Part shown: one piece after another, positions 16,160-25,677 of the stretch
Numbering within the stretch: the stretch's first letter is position 1
Layout: each line of letters begins with the position of its first letter
Assembly: GCA_017642855.1 (NCBI GenBank)
Contig: JAEPOO010000001.1
Location: 496,001-560,000 of the forward strand
Reading direction: 5' to 3'
Source of the DNA: Pseudomonadales bacterium
GTDB lineage: Bacteria; Pseudomonadota; Gammaproteobacteria; Pseudomonadales; Azotimanducaceae
DNA: 64,000 nt
Made by a program: the position numbers and the translations under genes
Notes under the pieces: model-generated
Databases searched by the model: none
What the model saw: the letters and a program-made list of their open reading frames with translations, nothing else
What the model was told of the DNA's origin: nothing

Positions 16160-17317
16160 ATGAAAGAACCACGCTACACCCCCAGACAGATGTTGGAAAA
16201 GCTGATTGCTTTTCCGACCGTATCCCGCGATTCCAACCTCGATCTGATCATTTTTGTCGAAGAGTACCTGGCTGCTTATGGCGTACCTTTCAAAAGGGTC
16301 AGCAGTGACTGCGGTCAGAAGGCCAACCTCTATGCAACGATTGGTCCGATGGAGCCGGGGGGCGTGGTGCTTTCCGGTCACACAGATGTTGTTCCCATTG
16401 ATGACCAGGATTGGCATACCGATCCCTTCAAGCTGACGGAAAAAGACGGCTTGTTGTACGGCCGCGGCACCTGTGACATGAAGGCGTTTAGTGCAATCGC
16501 ACTGGCTCTGGTGCCTGAAATGTCAAAGCTGAAACGACCGATACATCTGGCGCTTTCTTATGATGAGGAAGTGGGCTGTCTGGGGGCGCCACGACTGATC
16601 GATACGATCAAAAACGAGCTGCCAGGTGTTCGAGCTGTTTTTGTCGGTGAGCCTACGAGCATGCAGGTGGTTACCGGCCACAAGAGTATTCTGCATTTCG
16701 ATACACGCATTACAGGACGGGAGGCACATTCGAGCCAGCAACATCGAGGCGTACCTGCGGTTATGGTGGCCGGTCGATTGATTAACTGGTTGAGTGAAAA
16801 ACAGCGGGCAAACGCGGCGAATGCAGACCCTCTGAGTGCTTTTGAGCCGCCTTACTCAACACTGCATTGCGGTGTGATTCATGGGGGCACTGCGTTAAAC
16901 ATCACCGCGAGGCACTGCGACTTTGTCACTGACATACGAACTCTGCCTCATGAAGATGCCATGACCTACTTTAGGGAGTACGAAGACTTCGTGCGGGATG
17001 TTGTCGAACCAGAAATGCATGCGGTGAGCTCGGATACCGGTATTGAGATCGAGATACATGCGAACGTACCTGGTTTTGATTCACCAGAAAATGGCGAAGC
17101 AGTTCAGCTGGCCAAACAACTTTCGGGTCAGAACACCACGGTCGTTGCGCCCTATGCAGCCGAGTCCGGTCAGTTTCAGAAAGCCGGATTTTCGGTGGCT
17201 ATGTGTGGCCCCGGCTCCATTGATCAGGCCCACCAGCCGGACGAGTATATTTCGATCGAGCAACTGGAGCAGGGCACTGAATTCACACGCAGGCTGATTC
17301 AGTTACAATCCAGCTAG
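16160..17317 (+). CDS. argE: ArgE-like acetylornithine deacetylase, M20 family
   Basis: Zinc-dependent amidohydrolase of the M20/ArgE family, 385 aa from ATG 16160; the upstream in-frame ATG at 16142 is possible but lacks conservation. Metal and catalytic motifs are in order: VVLSGHTDVVP, GLLYGRGTCDMKAF, SYDEEVGCLGAP and GEPTSM, followed by the dimerisation domain (GREAHSSQ) and closing CGPGSIDQAHQPDEY. These match ArgE, which makes ornithine from N-acetylornithine. No other arg genes are here, so another N-acyl amino acid may be the substrate. It starts 42 bp after the DUF1826 operon on the same strand, so read-through is possible. Confidence 0.82.
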   Translation: MKEPRYTPRQMLEKLIAFPTVSRDSNLDLIIFVEEYLAAYGVPFKRVSSDCGQKANLYATIGPMEPGGVVLSGHTDVVPIDDQDWHTDPFKLTEKDGLLYGRGTCDMKAFSAIALALVPEMSKLKRPIHLALSYDEEVGCLGAPRLIDTIKNELPGVRAVFVGEPTSMQVVTGHKSILHFDTRITGREAHSSQQHRGVPAVMVAGRLINWLSEKQRANAANADPLSAFEPPYSTLHCGVIHGGTALNITARHCDFVTDIRTLPHEDAMTYFREYEDFVRDVVEPEMHAVSSDTGIEIEIHANVPGFDSPENGEAVQLAKQLSGQNTTVVAPYAAESGQFQKAGFSVAMCGPGSIDQAHQPDEYISIEQLEQGTEFTRRLIQLQSS

Positions 17318-17337
17318 AGCCATCTCGGTAACAATCC

Positions 17338-18114
17338 ATGGGCAGGAAGTTTATTGATCTCTCGATTTATCTCGAAACGGAAGTCATCTCTGATCCTCCT
17401 GGCATGCAGCCCGAGATCACCTACATCGATCATGAAGTTGGCGTTAAAGGTATGATTGCCAGCTTCCCCGGATTAACTGCCGAAGAGCTTCCTGACTCTG
17501 AAGGCTGGGCGGTAGAAACCGTCAAGCTCAGCACACACAACGGTACACACCTGGACGCGCCTTATCACTTTGCGTCAACCATGAACGGCGGCGAGCGCGC
17601 TATTACAATCGACGAGGTGCCGCTTGAGTGGTGTTTCAACGACGGCGTAAAGCTGGACTTTCGTGACAAACCGAATGGTTATGTTGTGACGGCGGAAGAT
17701 GTTGATGCGGAACTTGCGCGCATCGAATACGAACTGAAACCTCTTGATATCGTTGTAGTAAATACCGCTGCAGGTCAGCGTTATGGCCAGAATGATTATG
17801 TCTCTTATGGCTGCGGCATGGGCCATGATGCGACCATCTATTTGCTGGAACGTGGTGTTCGCGTCACGGGCATTGATGGCTGGAGCTGGGATGCGCCATT
17901 TGAATACACCAGAGGGCGTTACGAGGAAACCGGTGACGCCGGCCTCATCTGGGAAGGCCATAAAGCCGGGCGAGAAATTGGTTACTGTCACATCGAGAAA
18001 ATGCATAACCTGGAAGCCCTGCCGCCACATGGATTCATGATTTCCTGTTTTCCACACAAGATTCGTGCAGCGTCCGCGGGCTGGACACGAGCAGTTGCCA
18101 TTATCGAGGAATAG
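17338..18114 (+). CDS. Cyclase-family metal hydrolase (kynurenine-formamidase-like)
   Basis: A 258-aa member of the cyclase superfamily (PF04199), metal-dependent amide/lactone hydrolases. The defining H-x-G-T-H-x-D-x-P-x-H motif is HNGTHLDAPYHF. A second conserved area is GIDGWSWDAPFEY. Known relatives include arylformamidase and isatin hydrolase; the residues here do not decide between them. ATG start 20 bp after the ArgE-like gene, so an operon is likely. The pairing with an amidohydrolase downstream (opposite strand) suggests N-formyl or lactone catabolism, by inference. Confidence 0.85.
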   Translation: MGRKFIDLSIYLETEVISDPPGMQPEITYIDHEVGVKGMIASFPGLTAEELPDSEGWAVETVKLSTHNGTHLDAPYHFASTMNGGERAITIDEVPLEWCFNDGVKLDFRDKPNGYVVTAEDVDAELARIEYELKPLDIVVVNTAAGQRYGQNDYVSYGCGMGHDATIYLLERGVRVTGIDGWSWDAPFEYTRGRYEETGDAGLIWEGHKAGREIGYCHIEKMHNLEALPPHGFMISCFPHKIRAASAGWTRAVAIIEE

Positions 18115-18133
18115 TCCGGCGTCGTCACCAGAT

Positions 18134-19318
18134 CTATGAAAGTTGAGTTGGTCGTCTAAGCTCCGGTGCCAGTCCTTCACCCATCATGTCGATAAAGTTG
18201 TCGGCGTAGAAATGTTCAAGCGTTGAGTTGGACATACCTTCGAGTGTTTCGCCAAAACGTTTCATTGGGTTACGCCCGCCTTCGACATGCGGGTAGTCGG
18301 TGGAAAAGAGGCACATCTCGTCGAACGAATTGCGGATGATCCATCCAGCGTCTTCGTGAGGGTAGGGTGTGACCCTGAGTTGTCTGCGCGCAATCTCAGA
18401 AGGTTTTGCGGACAGTTTTTGTAGTCGCTCTTCGTTTCTGACGAAGGCATTTGCCGCGGAGTCCATATTGCGTAACCAGCCTGGCAGCCAGGATGCACCG
18501 AGTTCAATGGCGCCCCATTTCAGATTGGGAAACTTGTCGAAGATCCCGTCAATAATCAATGTGGCCAGCGTCTGCTGTACGGAGGTGGATATCGGGAAGT
18601 AGCTGATGGAGGTGAAGTTGGCATCGCCACCGTGAAAGTCTTTAACTGGCGGTAATCCGTTTTCCTTGTATGTGAGGTTGAGTTTCTCCTCGCCGCCCAC
18701 GTGAAACAGAATCGGTAGCCCAGCCTCTTCCGCCATCGCCCAAACCGGGAGTAGTCCAATGTGGGAGGGCGCGTGATTCTGAGGACACCAGGATGGCACC
18801 ATCAAGGCTTTAGCACCCATTTCGATGGCCGTTTTTGCCGTTGCCTCCGCACGATCAAAGTCTTCAAGCGGCACGTAAGCGGTGGCCAGAAGCCTTTTAT
18901 CAATACGACAGAAGTCCGTCATCATTCGGTTGTGTGCATCGGCCGCGCCATAACAGAGCGCCATGTCGTTGGACTGATCGAAACCAAAGTTACCCAGGCA
19001 GAATGTGGTGAACACCAACTGGCTGGCCACGCCAAGGTGATCAACTGCGGCAGGTCTATCTGCCTGAAGGAAGGCCCCCTGGGCATCATAGTTCTTGCGT
19101 AACATGATATTTTCGCCGGCACCGGAGCGAAAGGCCTCGTCCTGCTGTCGCTTTTCCGCTTCTTCCGTTTCGAGACGGTTAGCGACCCTCACACCCAGGT
19201 TGGGATGCTCGCGATAGCGCTTCAGCAGTGACTTTTCGAAGTACGGATCGAGACAATCCGTCATCTCCATGAGGTGGGAGTCCGCATCGTGGACAAGTCG
19301 TTCTTCGATGTAAGGCAT
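18134..19318 (-). CDS. Amidohydrolase 2-family protein (ACMSD-like)
   Basis: A 394-aa TIM-barrel metal hydrolase/decarboxylase of the amidohydrolase-2 family, whose members include ACMSD. The first metal motif is degenerate: HDADSHLME, with Asp-x-His where H-x-H is usual, a known feature of a marine subgroup. LPILFHVGG supplies the next histidine, and LCLFSTDYPHVEGG carries the conserved aspartate and histidine near the C-terminus. Cytoplasmic. Proteins like this cluster with P450 and ring-cleavage genes in degraders of aromatic or steroid compounds. The substrate is unknown. Confidence 0.85.
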   Translation of the reverse strand: MPYIEERLVHDADSHLMEMTDCLDPYFEKSLLKRYREHPNLGVRVANRLETEEAEKRQQDEAFRSGAGENIMLRKNYDAQGAFLQADRPAAVDHLGVASQLVFTTFCLGNFGFDQSNDMALCYGAADAHNRMMTDFCRIDKRLLATAYVPLEDFDRAEATAKTAIEMGAKALMVPSWCPQNHAPSHIGLLPVWAMAEEAGLPILFHVGGEEKLNLTYKENGLPPVKDFHGGDANFTSISYFPISTSVQQTLATLIIDGIFDKFPNLKWGAIELGASWLPGWLRNMDSAANAFVRNEERLQKLSAKPSEIARRQLRVTPYPHEDAGWIIRNSFDEMCLFSTDYPHVEGGRNPMKRFGETLEGMSNSTLEHFYADNFIDMMGEGLAPELRRPTQLS

Positions 19319-19358
19319 GCGCTCAATATACCTTTAGTGTTACTGCTAGACTAGTCAC

Positions 19359-20078
19359 ATGATTTCAGGGCTGATAAAAAGAGTTGCGGCAGAGTGGGCG
19401 CTGCACCACCACAACAAACAAAACCGCCGGGGTGTCGTCAGCCCCGATGCGCAGGAATACTTTGTGATTCCTGAGGCGCTGCCGCCTGCCGTATTTCAGG
19501 AAGCACTGAAGGAATTAGAAGTGTTGAATGCGAATTGGGTGAGATCCCACACCGAGTGGCGCCAGGGTGCCGCTATTGGCGGTCATGAACTTCGGGCAGG
19601 CTCCCAGAGCATTTGGTTGGATTACCTGATGTCAGACGATTTCCTGATAAAAGTGCGCCGGGCAACAGGCATAAATGATCTTCAATATGTGCCTGTTGCA
19701 GATACCAACCGCCTAAGCCTTTTGCTCTATGAAGGTGCTGGCGATGGCATTGACTGGCATGTGGATGGCAGCATCTATCTCGGCCAAAGATGGGCGGGTA
19801 TCCTTGTGCTGCTTGAAGAGACATCGGAAACACAAGCGAAGCTTGAACTGGCACCTGGCGAAGAGCCTGTCACGTTACCGAAAGCAGGTATCGAGAATTC
19901 TCTGGTCCTGTTTCGCGGTGATCATGTTCGCCATCGTGTTCGACCGATGCGGGAAGACGAACGCCGTGTGGTTGTGAGCCTTCTTTTCACAAACTGGCCG
20001 CAGCGCACCATGAACCCGTTTTTGCTTCGATACCAATCCAGGGTAAATTCAGTCTTCTATAACAATCCTAGGCCTTAA
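19359..20078 (+). CDS. 2OG-Fe(II) oxygenase (prolyl-4-hydroxylase-like)
   Basis: A 239-aa single-domain oxygenase. The core shows IDWHVDG (His-x-Asp), GDHVRHRV (distal His) and a 2OG-binding Arg in EDERRVVVSLLF, in the expected order. LSLLLYEGAGDGIDWHVD is typical of the P4H/2OG-FeII_Oxy_2 type. It probably hydroxylates a peptide or small molecule; the partner is not evident. Divergent from the amidohydrolase with 40 bp between starts. It is a useful comparison for the DUF1826 proteins, which show the same order of residues. Confidence 0.8.
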   Translation: MISGLIKRVAAEWALHHHNKQNRRGVVSPDAQEYFVIPEALPPAVFQEALKELEVLNANWVRSHTEWRQGAAIGGHELRAGSQSIWLDYLMSDDFLIKVRRATGINDLQYVPVADTNRLSLLLYEGAGDGIDWHVDGSIYLGQRWAGILVLLEETSETQAKLELAPGEEPVTLPKAGIENSLVLFRGDHVRHRVRPMREDERRVVVSLLFTNWPQRTMNPFLLRYQSRVNSVFYNNPRP

Positions 20079-20251
20079 GTTACGCTGTCCCCTATCGATG
20101 AGAACCAGGGGCCGAGAAACAACACGTTCATTTTTATCGCTGGTGTCTCAGCCTGGCAGACAGATCAGCAACAAGAGTGTTTCAGGACTGGCGAAAGAAA
20201 GAGAGCGTAAATAGGGCCGGGCGGTTACGGTGATTGCCACGCAAGCGTTCG

Positions 20252-20641
20252 TCAGGTCTTTAGCTCGCCGGCTACGTAAATCCACTTTCCGTTGTCCCTG
20301 CGAAACTGGCTAATTTCGTGAAGCCGGTGTCCTCTGCCATCAATTTTATACCGCGCGACAAACTCGACGATACCCGTGTCATCATTTTGACCGCCGGATC
20401 TTGTCCCCTTGATCTTGAGACCTAACCAGTTCTGATTCTGATTGAATGTGAGTTGGCTCGGGCGATGTTCTGGTGCCCAGGTATCCTTCAGGTAGTCACC
20501 GTCTTGTAACACGTAAGCCGTATAGCGTGATCGCATGAGTTGTTCCGCAGTGACTGCAGCACGCGTGCTGATGACAGGCAGGCAGCAGATCCTCAGAGAG
20601 CTGCCCGAGCCACACGGACAGCTTTCAGGTCCAGTTAACAT
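20252..20641 (-). CDS. YchJ-family protein with SEC-C motif
   Basis: A 129-aa UPF0225/YchJ-like protein. The N-terminal SEC-C-type zinc motif reads CPCGSGSSLRICC, followed by the conserved YchJ segment TAEQLMRSRYTAYVLQDGDYL and an NTF2-like core ending in DNGKWIYV. The fourth cysteine pair is slightly shifted from the usual C-C-x8-C-H arrangement. Function unknown; cytoplasmic. It starts 10 bp after the P450 stop on the same strand, so it is probably transcribed with it. The 173 bp downstream (20079-20251) hold nothing I can recognise. Confidence 0.8.
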   Translation of the reverse strand: MLTGPESCPCGSGSSLRICCLPVISTRAAVTAEQLMRSRYTAYVLQDGDYLKDTWAPEHRPSQLTFNQNQNWLGLKIKGTRSGGQNDDTGIVEFVARYKIDGRGHRLHEISQFRRDNGKWIYVAGELKT

Positions 20642-20650
20642 GCGCGAGTC

Positions 20651-22012
20651 TTAAGCTGCGGCTACCTGTACAGGCCGCTTGCCGTTCGGTCCGTATAGGT
20701 TCACCTTCAAACTCGAGATCGCGTGAACCAGCGGATTTGGTGAGATCTTCTGTTTTCCCGTCCAGTGTATGTTCGGGAAGCGGTCAAAAATTCTTTCGAA
20801 GGCCATCCGCAACTGCATCTGAGCAATTCTTGATCCCAGGCATTTGTGAACGCCGTGGCCAAATGCGAGATGCTTGTGAACATTGTCACGATGCATGTTG
20901 AATGTGTTCGGGTCAGGGAAGACGTTTGGATCCCGATTTGCGGCGCCATACCAAAGAATGACTTTTTCATTTTTGGCGATCTTCTGTCCGTTGATTTCGG
21001 TATCTTCCGTTGCCGTGCGACGCATGTGCATCACCGGTGACACCATCCTGAGTGCCTCTTCCGACATCTGGGGGATCAGGCTTGGGTCATCAAGCACCAT
21101 GGCTCGTTGATCCGGAAACTCGGTCATCAATCTGATCGTGCCGGACAGTGAGTTCCTGGAAGTGTCGTTGCCGGCAAAGATAATCAACAGCCATGAACCA
21201 TCCAGAAATTCTTGGGGCATCAGTTCGTTGCCCATGGTGGAACCGGCAATAATGCTGAGCAGATCTTCACGCGGATTGGCACGCCGGTCGGCCATGACTT
21301 TTTCGCCATATTCGAACATATCCGTCACGACGCCGTTAAAGCGAAACGGGAACAGGGGTTCTGAGAAAAAGGTTTGCCATGGATTGGAGAGAAACTGAGC
21401 AGCCAATTCCAGATGATGCATCCATACTTTGATCTTCGGACGATCCTCTTCGTCAATACCCAGCATTTCACAAAGCGTAAAGAGCGGCAGATCCTCAGAG
21501 AACAGTTTCGCGAAGTCGACCTCAGGACCTTTTTCTTCGAGGTTATCCAGGAGGGCGTCTATCTTAAGCCCAACTTTTTCTCTCAGGGTTTCAACGTAGC
21601 GTGGGAAGAAGAACTCACTTTGCTGCATGCGCATCTCGCGATGCAGGGGTTCATCCATGTTGATCAGTGAGTTGTATGCTGCAGGGACCAGCTTTTCGGG
21701 TTTCCAGTATTTGCGAGGCGCCACAGCCATGTTGATGCTACCGCGCTGAGAGGAAAAGGTAGAGTGTTCAAGCTCGATTGCTTTAATGTCGTCGTAACGC
21801 GTGACGGACCAGAAACCGGAAAGCTCTTTGCGCATCCCTGTCCACATGACAGGTGATTCCTCTCGCATCTTCTTGTAAAGCTCGAAAGGGTGCCCCTTGG
21901 TCCATGCGGAAGGGTTTGCAAAGTCGAATTCTTCGAACCTCGGATATACGGCGTCGTGAGTCGGTTCGCTTTGGCCTGAGTCGATCAGGATCTCTTCGCT
22001 GATGAGTTTCAA
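20651..22012 (-). CDS. Cytochrome P450
   Basis: A 453-aa soluble bacterial P450. The heme-ligand loop is LAFGHGVHKCLGSRIAQ, the I-helix oxygen-activation motif is AGNDTSR, and the ExxR motif lies in SEEALRMVSP. Relatives with this pattern (CYP125/CYP124/CYP142-like) oxidise steroid or branched-chain lipid tails. That substrate class is inferred. No ferredoxin or reductase gene adjoins it. YchJ follows within 10 bp. The N-terminus begins MKLISEEILI with a good coding signal, and no membrane anchor is present. Confidence 0.9.
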   Translation of the reverse strand: MKLISEEILIDSGQSEPTHDAVYPRFEEFDFANPSAWTKGHPFELYKKMREESPVMWTGMRKELSGFWSVTRYDDIKAIELEHSTFSSQRGSINMAVAPRKYWKPEKLVPAAYNSLINMDEPLHREMRMQQSEFFFPRYVETLREKVGLKIDALLDNLEEKGPEVDFAKLFSEDLPLFTLCEMLGIDEEDRPKIKVWMHHLELAAQFLSNPWQTFFSEPLFPFRFNGVVTDMFEYGEKVMADRRANPREDLLSIIAGSTMGNELMPQEFLDGSWLLIIFAGNDTSRNSLSGTIRLMTEFPDQRAMVLDDPSLIPQMSEEALRMVSPVMHMRRTATEDTEINGQKIAKNEKVILWYGAANRDPNVFPDPNTFNMHRDNVHKHLAFGHGVHKCLGSRIAQMQLRMAFERIFDRFPNIHWTGKQKISPNPLVHAISSLKVNLYGPNGKRPVQVAAA

Positions 22013-22280
22013 ACTGCTCTCCTTTTGTTCTGAGCCAGATTATACGGTTAAACTCAGTGGCTCTGAATCAAACTGAGTGATCTTAATGTATAAGTTTCTG
22101 GCGTTCGTCCTGCTTTTGGTGTTTTTAGACGCCTCCGTGGATGAGTGTTTCGTCGGCGTCGAGATGAAGTCTCAGCATATGGCCGGGAGTGTCCACACGA
22201 TAGAGAGACTGGCGGTCAACGTTACGTCTGCTCGCTTGTGGCAGACGTTTCAGAAAAACGATGTAGGTTCCTGATCTGCG

Positions 22281-23489
22281 ATGACGATGATCGTTCAGGA
22301 AGACGTGCCGTTCAGTGTCGATGAGCTCACCGCTGACTGGCTATCAAGGGCCCTTAAAGTTGCGGGTGTTCTTGAAGACGGCACGGTGGAGGTCATCGAG
22401 TTACAACGAATTGGGGCGCAGGTGGGTTTTAACGGCGAGGTGGTGATTGTGCTACCCAGTTACGCCAATCTCTCTGAAGTTGAGTCTCCGCCGGCAAGTC
22501 TGGTGTTGAAGATACCGACGGCCACTAAAAATCGCATTCTCGGCCAGACCATGGGGCTTTACGAAAAAGAGATTCGGTTCTATCGGGATCTGCAGCCGGT
22601 CCTGAACATCCGAACACCGAAGCATTATTGCAGCGCATTAGACGAAGCGGATGACCCCGATGTCATCCTGGAGCGGCTTTACGGCATGAACCGACTACCG
22701 CTCTGGATTATCCGCGGCATTATGGCCCTTGCCAGTTGGTTTGTATCCGGCCATCCAAGAAAGTACGCACTCTTCATTGAAGATTTGAGCGGTTATCGTC
22801 TCGGGGACCAGGCGGAGGGTTGTTCCCCAGAAGATATTCGCAACATTGTCTCCACCATGGGTCGTCTTCATGGACAGTATTGGGGCAGCGAAGAGCTCGC
22901 TGGCATGAGCTGGATCGCGCCTTACTCGGTCACCAGTCGCATCATGCAGATGCGCTATCTGAGTTCAGTGCAGCGATACCTGAAACATGAAGGTGTGTCT
23001 CTGAGTGACAAACAGCGAGATATGCTGGCCTGGTTAAAGTCAGAAGGCATCAATCTAACTGAGCGATTTGACGAAGGCCCCGCGACGCTTCTGCATGGCG
23101 ATGTGCGCCTCGACAATATGGGTTTCGATGACGACACCAATGAAGTGGTGTTGTTTGACTGGCAAACGTTGCTCAGGGGACCTGGTGCTGCAGATCTTTC
23201 CTATTTCATCAGTGCGACCCTGCCGGTGGAGGCATCTGAAGCAGAAGTGAATGAACTGATCGACCTCTATCATCAGTCACTGGTAGAGCAGGGTGTCGCC
23301 TTGGATCGCCCTGAACTAAGGAAACAGTACGAGGTTGGAATGCTGCTGATGTTTCATCGCATTCTGCCAGCGATCTACGAAGGTGACATGGAGCTTGGTG
23401 ATGATCGCGGCTTACCCTTGCTCCAGGCCTGGATCGCCAGGATCCTGGCTCGGCTCGAGTCTGTCGACCACCGAGCTATCGCAACGTAA
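22281..23489 (+). CDS. APH/ecdysteroid-kinase-like phosphotransferase
   Basis: A 402-aa kinase-fold protein of the aminoglycoside-phosphotransferase/choline-kinase superfamily. The Brenner motif is LLHGDVRLDNMGF (catalytic Asp) and the metal-binding Asp is in VVLFDWQTLLRGPGAADLSYF. Such proteins in catabolic clusters resemble the CHK/DUF1679 subgroup and FadE36-like proteins; they phosphorylate hydroxyls of small molecules, so antibiotic resistance is not implied. Its 3' end overlaps the convergent BVMO gene by 14 bp. The 268 bp upstream contain a small ORF with a signal-like start that I do not accept. Confidence 0.8.
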   Translation: MTMIVQEDVPFSVDELTADWLSRALKVAGVLEDGTVEVIELQRIGAQVGFNGEVVIVLPSYANLSEVESPPASLVLKIPTATKNRILGQTMGLYEKEIRFYRDLQPVLNIRTPKHYCSALDEADDPDVILERLYGMNRLPLWIIRGIMALASWFVSGHPRKYALFIEDLSGYRLGDQAEGCSPEDIRNIVSTMGRLHGQYWGSEELAGMSWIAPYSVTSRIMQMRYLSSVQRYLKHEGVSLSDKQRDMLAWLKSEGINLTERFDEGPATLLHGDVRLDNMGFDDDTNEVVLFDWQTLLRGPGAADLSYFISATLPVEASEAEVNELIDLYHQSLVEQGVALDRPELRKQYEVGMLLMFHRILPAIYEGDMELGDDRGLPLLQAWIARILARLESVDHRAIAT

Positions 23490-25065
23490 ATCCCTGGTAA
23501 TTGTTCTCGACAACTTCTTCCAGTCGGTCGAAGTATTGTGACCCGCGCAGGTGACCCAGAAACTGCTTTGGTTTTCCTGGGATGTTGGCGCCCATGTACC
23601 AGGAATTGGTTTGCGGGTAGAGCGTATGATTGGCGATGTCGTTGATTTCATTGCGCCAGTCAACTTCTGCCTCTTCGTTGGCTTCGATCGAGCCGAGCTT
23701 CTCTTTGCGAACGTGTTGTATACAGTCTGAGATAAACGCCGTCGTCAGTTCGCCGCCCAGTGGCATGGTGAAGAAAACTCCTGGCGCACCCGGACCATGA
23801 ATCATAAATAAATTCGGGAACCCGGAGATGGCCGTGCCAAGATAATTGTCAAAGTGGACGTCCCACTTTTCCTGAAGCGTGAGTCCGTTACGACCCTTTG
23901 GATTCAGTTGCAGCATGGAGCCGCTCACCGCATCGAATCCGGTCGCAAGCACCAGCATGTCGATCTGGTGTTCGCTACTTTTGGTGCAGACACTTGAAGA
24001 CGTGAATGTCTCAATGGGATCTTCGCGCAGATCCACCAGTGACACATTGTCGCGGTTGTAGGTTTCAAAATACCCGTTGTCGAGGATGAGACGTTTGGTA
24101 CCGAAATAGTAATCCGGCATCAGCTTCTGTGCAGTTTCCGGATCTTTAACGGTCTCCCTGATTTTTGAACGCACGAACTCTGAGACTTCATCATTCAATT
24201 CTTTTTTCGCCATGACGCCGGCGAAACTGTTGATGGCCAGGTGTATACCGCCTTGTTCCCAGAGTTCTTCATACACAGCATGTCGTTCTTCCAGGGTATA
24301 CTCAGCGGCGCGTCTCCGGATGGTTTTGAACGGCCAGCCGCCACGGTGGCGCATGGATTTCCTGAGATCGCTCCAGTTTTCCCGCGATTCGCCGATTTCT
24401 TCTTTGGTGATCGGTCGGTTGCGCGCCGGCAACGCGTATTGTGGCGTGCGTTGAAATACAGTGACGTGATCTGCCTCTTTGGCAATCTCGGGAATGCACT
24501 GAATACCTGATGAGCCTGTGCCAATGACACCGACGCGTTTGCCCTTGAACGCTACTTTTTCGTGGGGCCATCGCCCTGTGTGGTAACACGCACCAGCAAA
24601 TTCGTTGATGCCTGGATAGTCAGGCGTGTTGGCCACAAACAGGGCACCGGTTGCGCAGATCAGAAACTGCGCTGAGGCAGATTCTCCTTTGTCAGTTTCG
24701 ATGATCCACTGATGCAAGGCATCATCGTAGCTGGCGTCGGTGACCCAGGTGTCAAACTGGATGTCTTTTTCGAGATCGAACTTTTTCGCGACATGTTGCA
24801 GGTAAGCGAGCACGGATGCCTGGGAAGTTTGTGTTTCTGTCCATAGCCATTCATCCACCAGTTCCTGAGAGAAGGTGTATGCGTAGAAGGGGCTGCTGGG
24901 TGCATCTACTCTTGCGCCTGGATAGCGGTTGTACCACCAGGTACCACCAACACCGCTGGCGCCATCGAAAGTCCTGACAGACAGTCCCAGTTCATCACGA
25001 AAATGGTGTAAGGCGTACAGTCCGCCAAATCCGGCGCCAATAACAATAACGTCGTAATGAGTCAT
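23476..25065 (-). CDS. Baeyer-Villiger-type flavin monooxygenase
   Basis: A 529-aa class B flavoprotein monooxygenase; such enzymes insert oxygen into ketones using NADPH. It starts at ATG 25065 (MTHYDVIVIGAGFGGL), the FAD motif being GAGFGG. GVGGTWWYNRYPGARVD is characteristic, the NADPH motif is VGVIGTGSSGIQ, and the BVMO fingerprint region is FAGACYHTGRWPHE. This matches cyclohexanone/phenylacetone monooxygenases rather than N-oxidising FMOs. It probably acts in ketone or steroid-like catabolism with the nearby P450 and SDR enzymes. A short coding-looking frame lies 17 bp upstream. Confidence 0.9.
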   Translation of the reverse strand: MTHYDVIVIGAGFGGLYALHHFRDELGLSVRTFDGASGVGGTWWYNRYPGARVDAPSSPFYAYTFSQELVDEWLWTETQTSQASVLAYLQHVAKKFDLEKDIQFDTWVTDASYDDALHQWIIETDKGESASAQFLICATGALFVANTPDYPGINEFAGACYHTGRWPHEKVAFKGKRVGVIGTGSSGIQCIPEIAKEADHVTVFQRTPQYALPARNRPITKEEIGESRENWSDLRKSMRHRGGWPFKTIRRRAAEYTLEERHAVYEELWEQGGIHLAINSFAGVMAKKELNDEVSEFVRSKIRETVKDPETAQKLMPDYYFGTKRLILDNGYFETYNRDNVSLVDLREDPIETFTSSSVCTKSSEHQIDMLVLATGFDAVSGSMLQLNPKGRNGLTLQEKWDVHFDNYLGTAISGFPNLFMIHGPGAPGVFFTMPLGGELTTAFISDCIQHVRKEKLGSIEANEEAEVDWRNEINDIANHTLYPQTNSWYMGANIPGKPKQFLGHLRGSQYFDRLEEVVENNYQGFTLR

Positions 25066-25081
25066 GCCTGAAGGATATCGC

Positions 25082-25321
25082 TTATCGGAATTGCGAGACA
25101 ATCGCTTCAGTGAATGGTTGGGCACCTTCAGGCACAACGCCCCGGTAAAAACTCGGTTCGATCAGACCCAGTTCACACAAAATAAGCTGCTGATACGAGA
25201 TAAGATGGTCTGTGCATGGTGCGTCAGGCGGTTTAGCGTCAAGTGGCGCAGGACTTTCTGGTCGAAGCCAGTGACCGTCTTGTTCATGCCATGGGAGTCC
25301 GAAGTCCTGACCTTTCGCGTT
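25082..25321 (-). other. Coding-looking fragment without a start, upstream of the BVMO
   Basis: On the minus strand an open frame of 79 codons, from just after a TAG at 25322-25324 to a TAA at 25082-25084, reads like protein (for example PWHEQDGHWLRPESPAP and later SYQQLILCELGLIEPSF). It has no ATG or well-placed alternative start. It may be the 3' end of a decayed gene that once preceded the BVMO. This accounts for most of the 25138-25468 gap; I see nothing else there. Confidence 0.3.
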
Positions 25322-25468
25322 CTAACCGGTAGGTTTCGTCCAGATTTCAACGAATGAGTTCAATGTTGTTACGAGCGGGAGGATCCTCTACCTCCGTGGG
25401 CCAATGTTTGGACGCATCGATGCTTTGGGCTTAGTCTCACGGGTCGAATTCGACGTCCACCCGATAAC

Positions 25469-25651
25469 TCAGTTTTTACCGCAACACTTTTTGTACTTGT
25501 GACCGCTGGCGCAGGGGCATGGGTCATTTCGGCCGACTTTGGGCGTGTTCCGCACTACCGGCATTTGAGGAGGGCAGCAAGTGGGATCACCGCATGAACC
25601 CTCGAGTTCCGGAGAAAACTCTGCCGATGGTTTTGCGCGATCCTCAATCAT
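25469..25651 (-). CDS. Small SEC-C motif zinc-binding protein
   Basis: A 60-aa peptide ending in a textbook SEC-C motif: [19 protein letters not shown]. This is the zinc knuckle found at the C-terminus of SecA and in many small proteins, where it binds zinc and contacts SecB or ribosomes. A second cysteine cluster, [10 protein letters not shown], precedes it. Too short for another domain. It lies 26 bp after the Fe-ADH stop on the same strand, at the end of the long minus-strand block. Confidence 0.75.
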   Translation of the reverse strand: MIEDRAKPSAEFSPELEGSCGDPTCCPPQMPVVRNTPKVGRNDPCPCASGHKYKKCCGKN

Positions 25652-25677
25652 TTCGATTCCTCTCTGGTGAACTCGGT

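Noticed and set aside
22077..22274. Small frame with a signal-like N-terminus between P450 and the APH-like kinase
   Set aside because: The hydrophobic start is suggestive, but the ribosome site is weak, the rest lacks any recognisable pattern and it stops 6 bp before a better gene.
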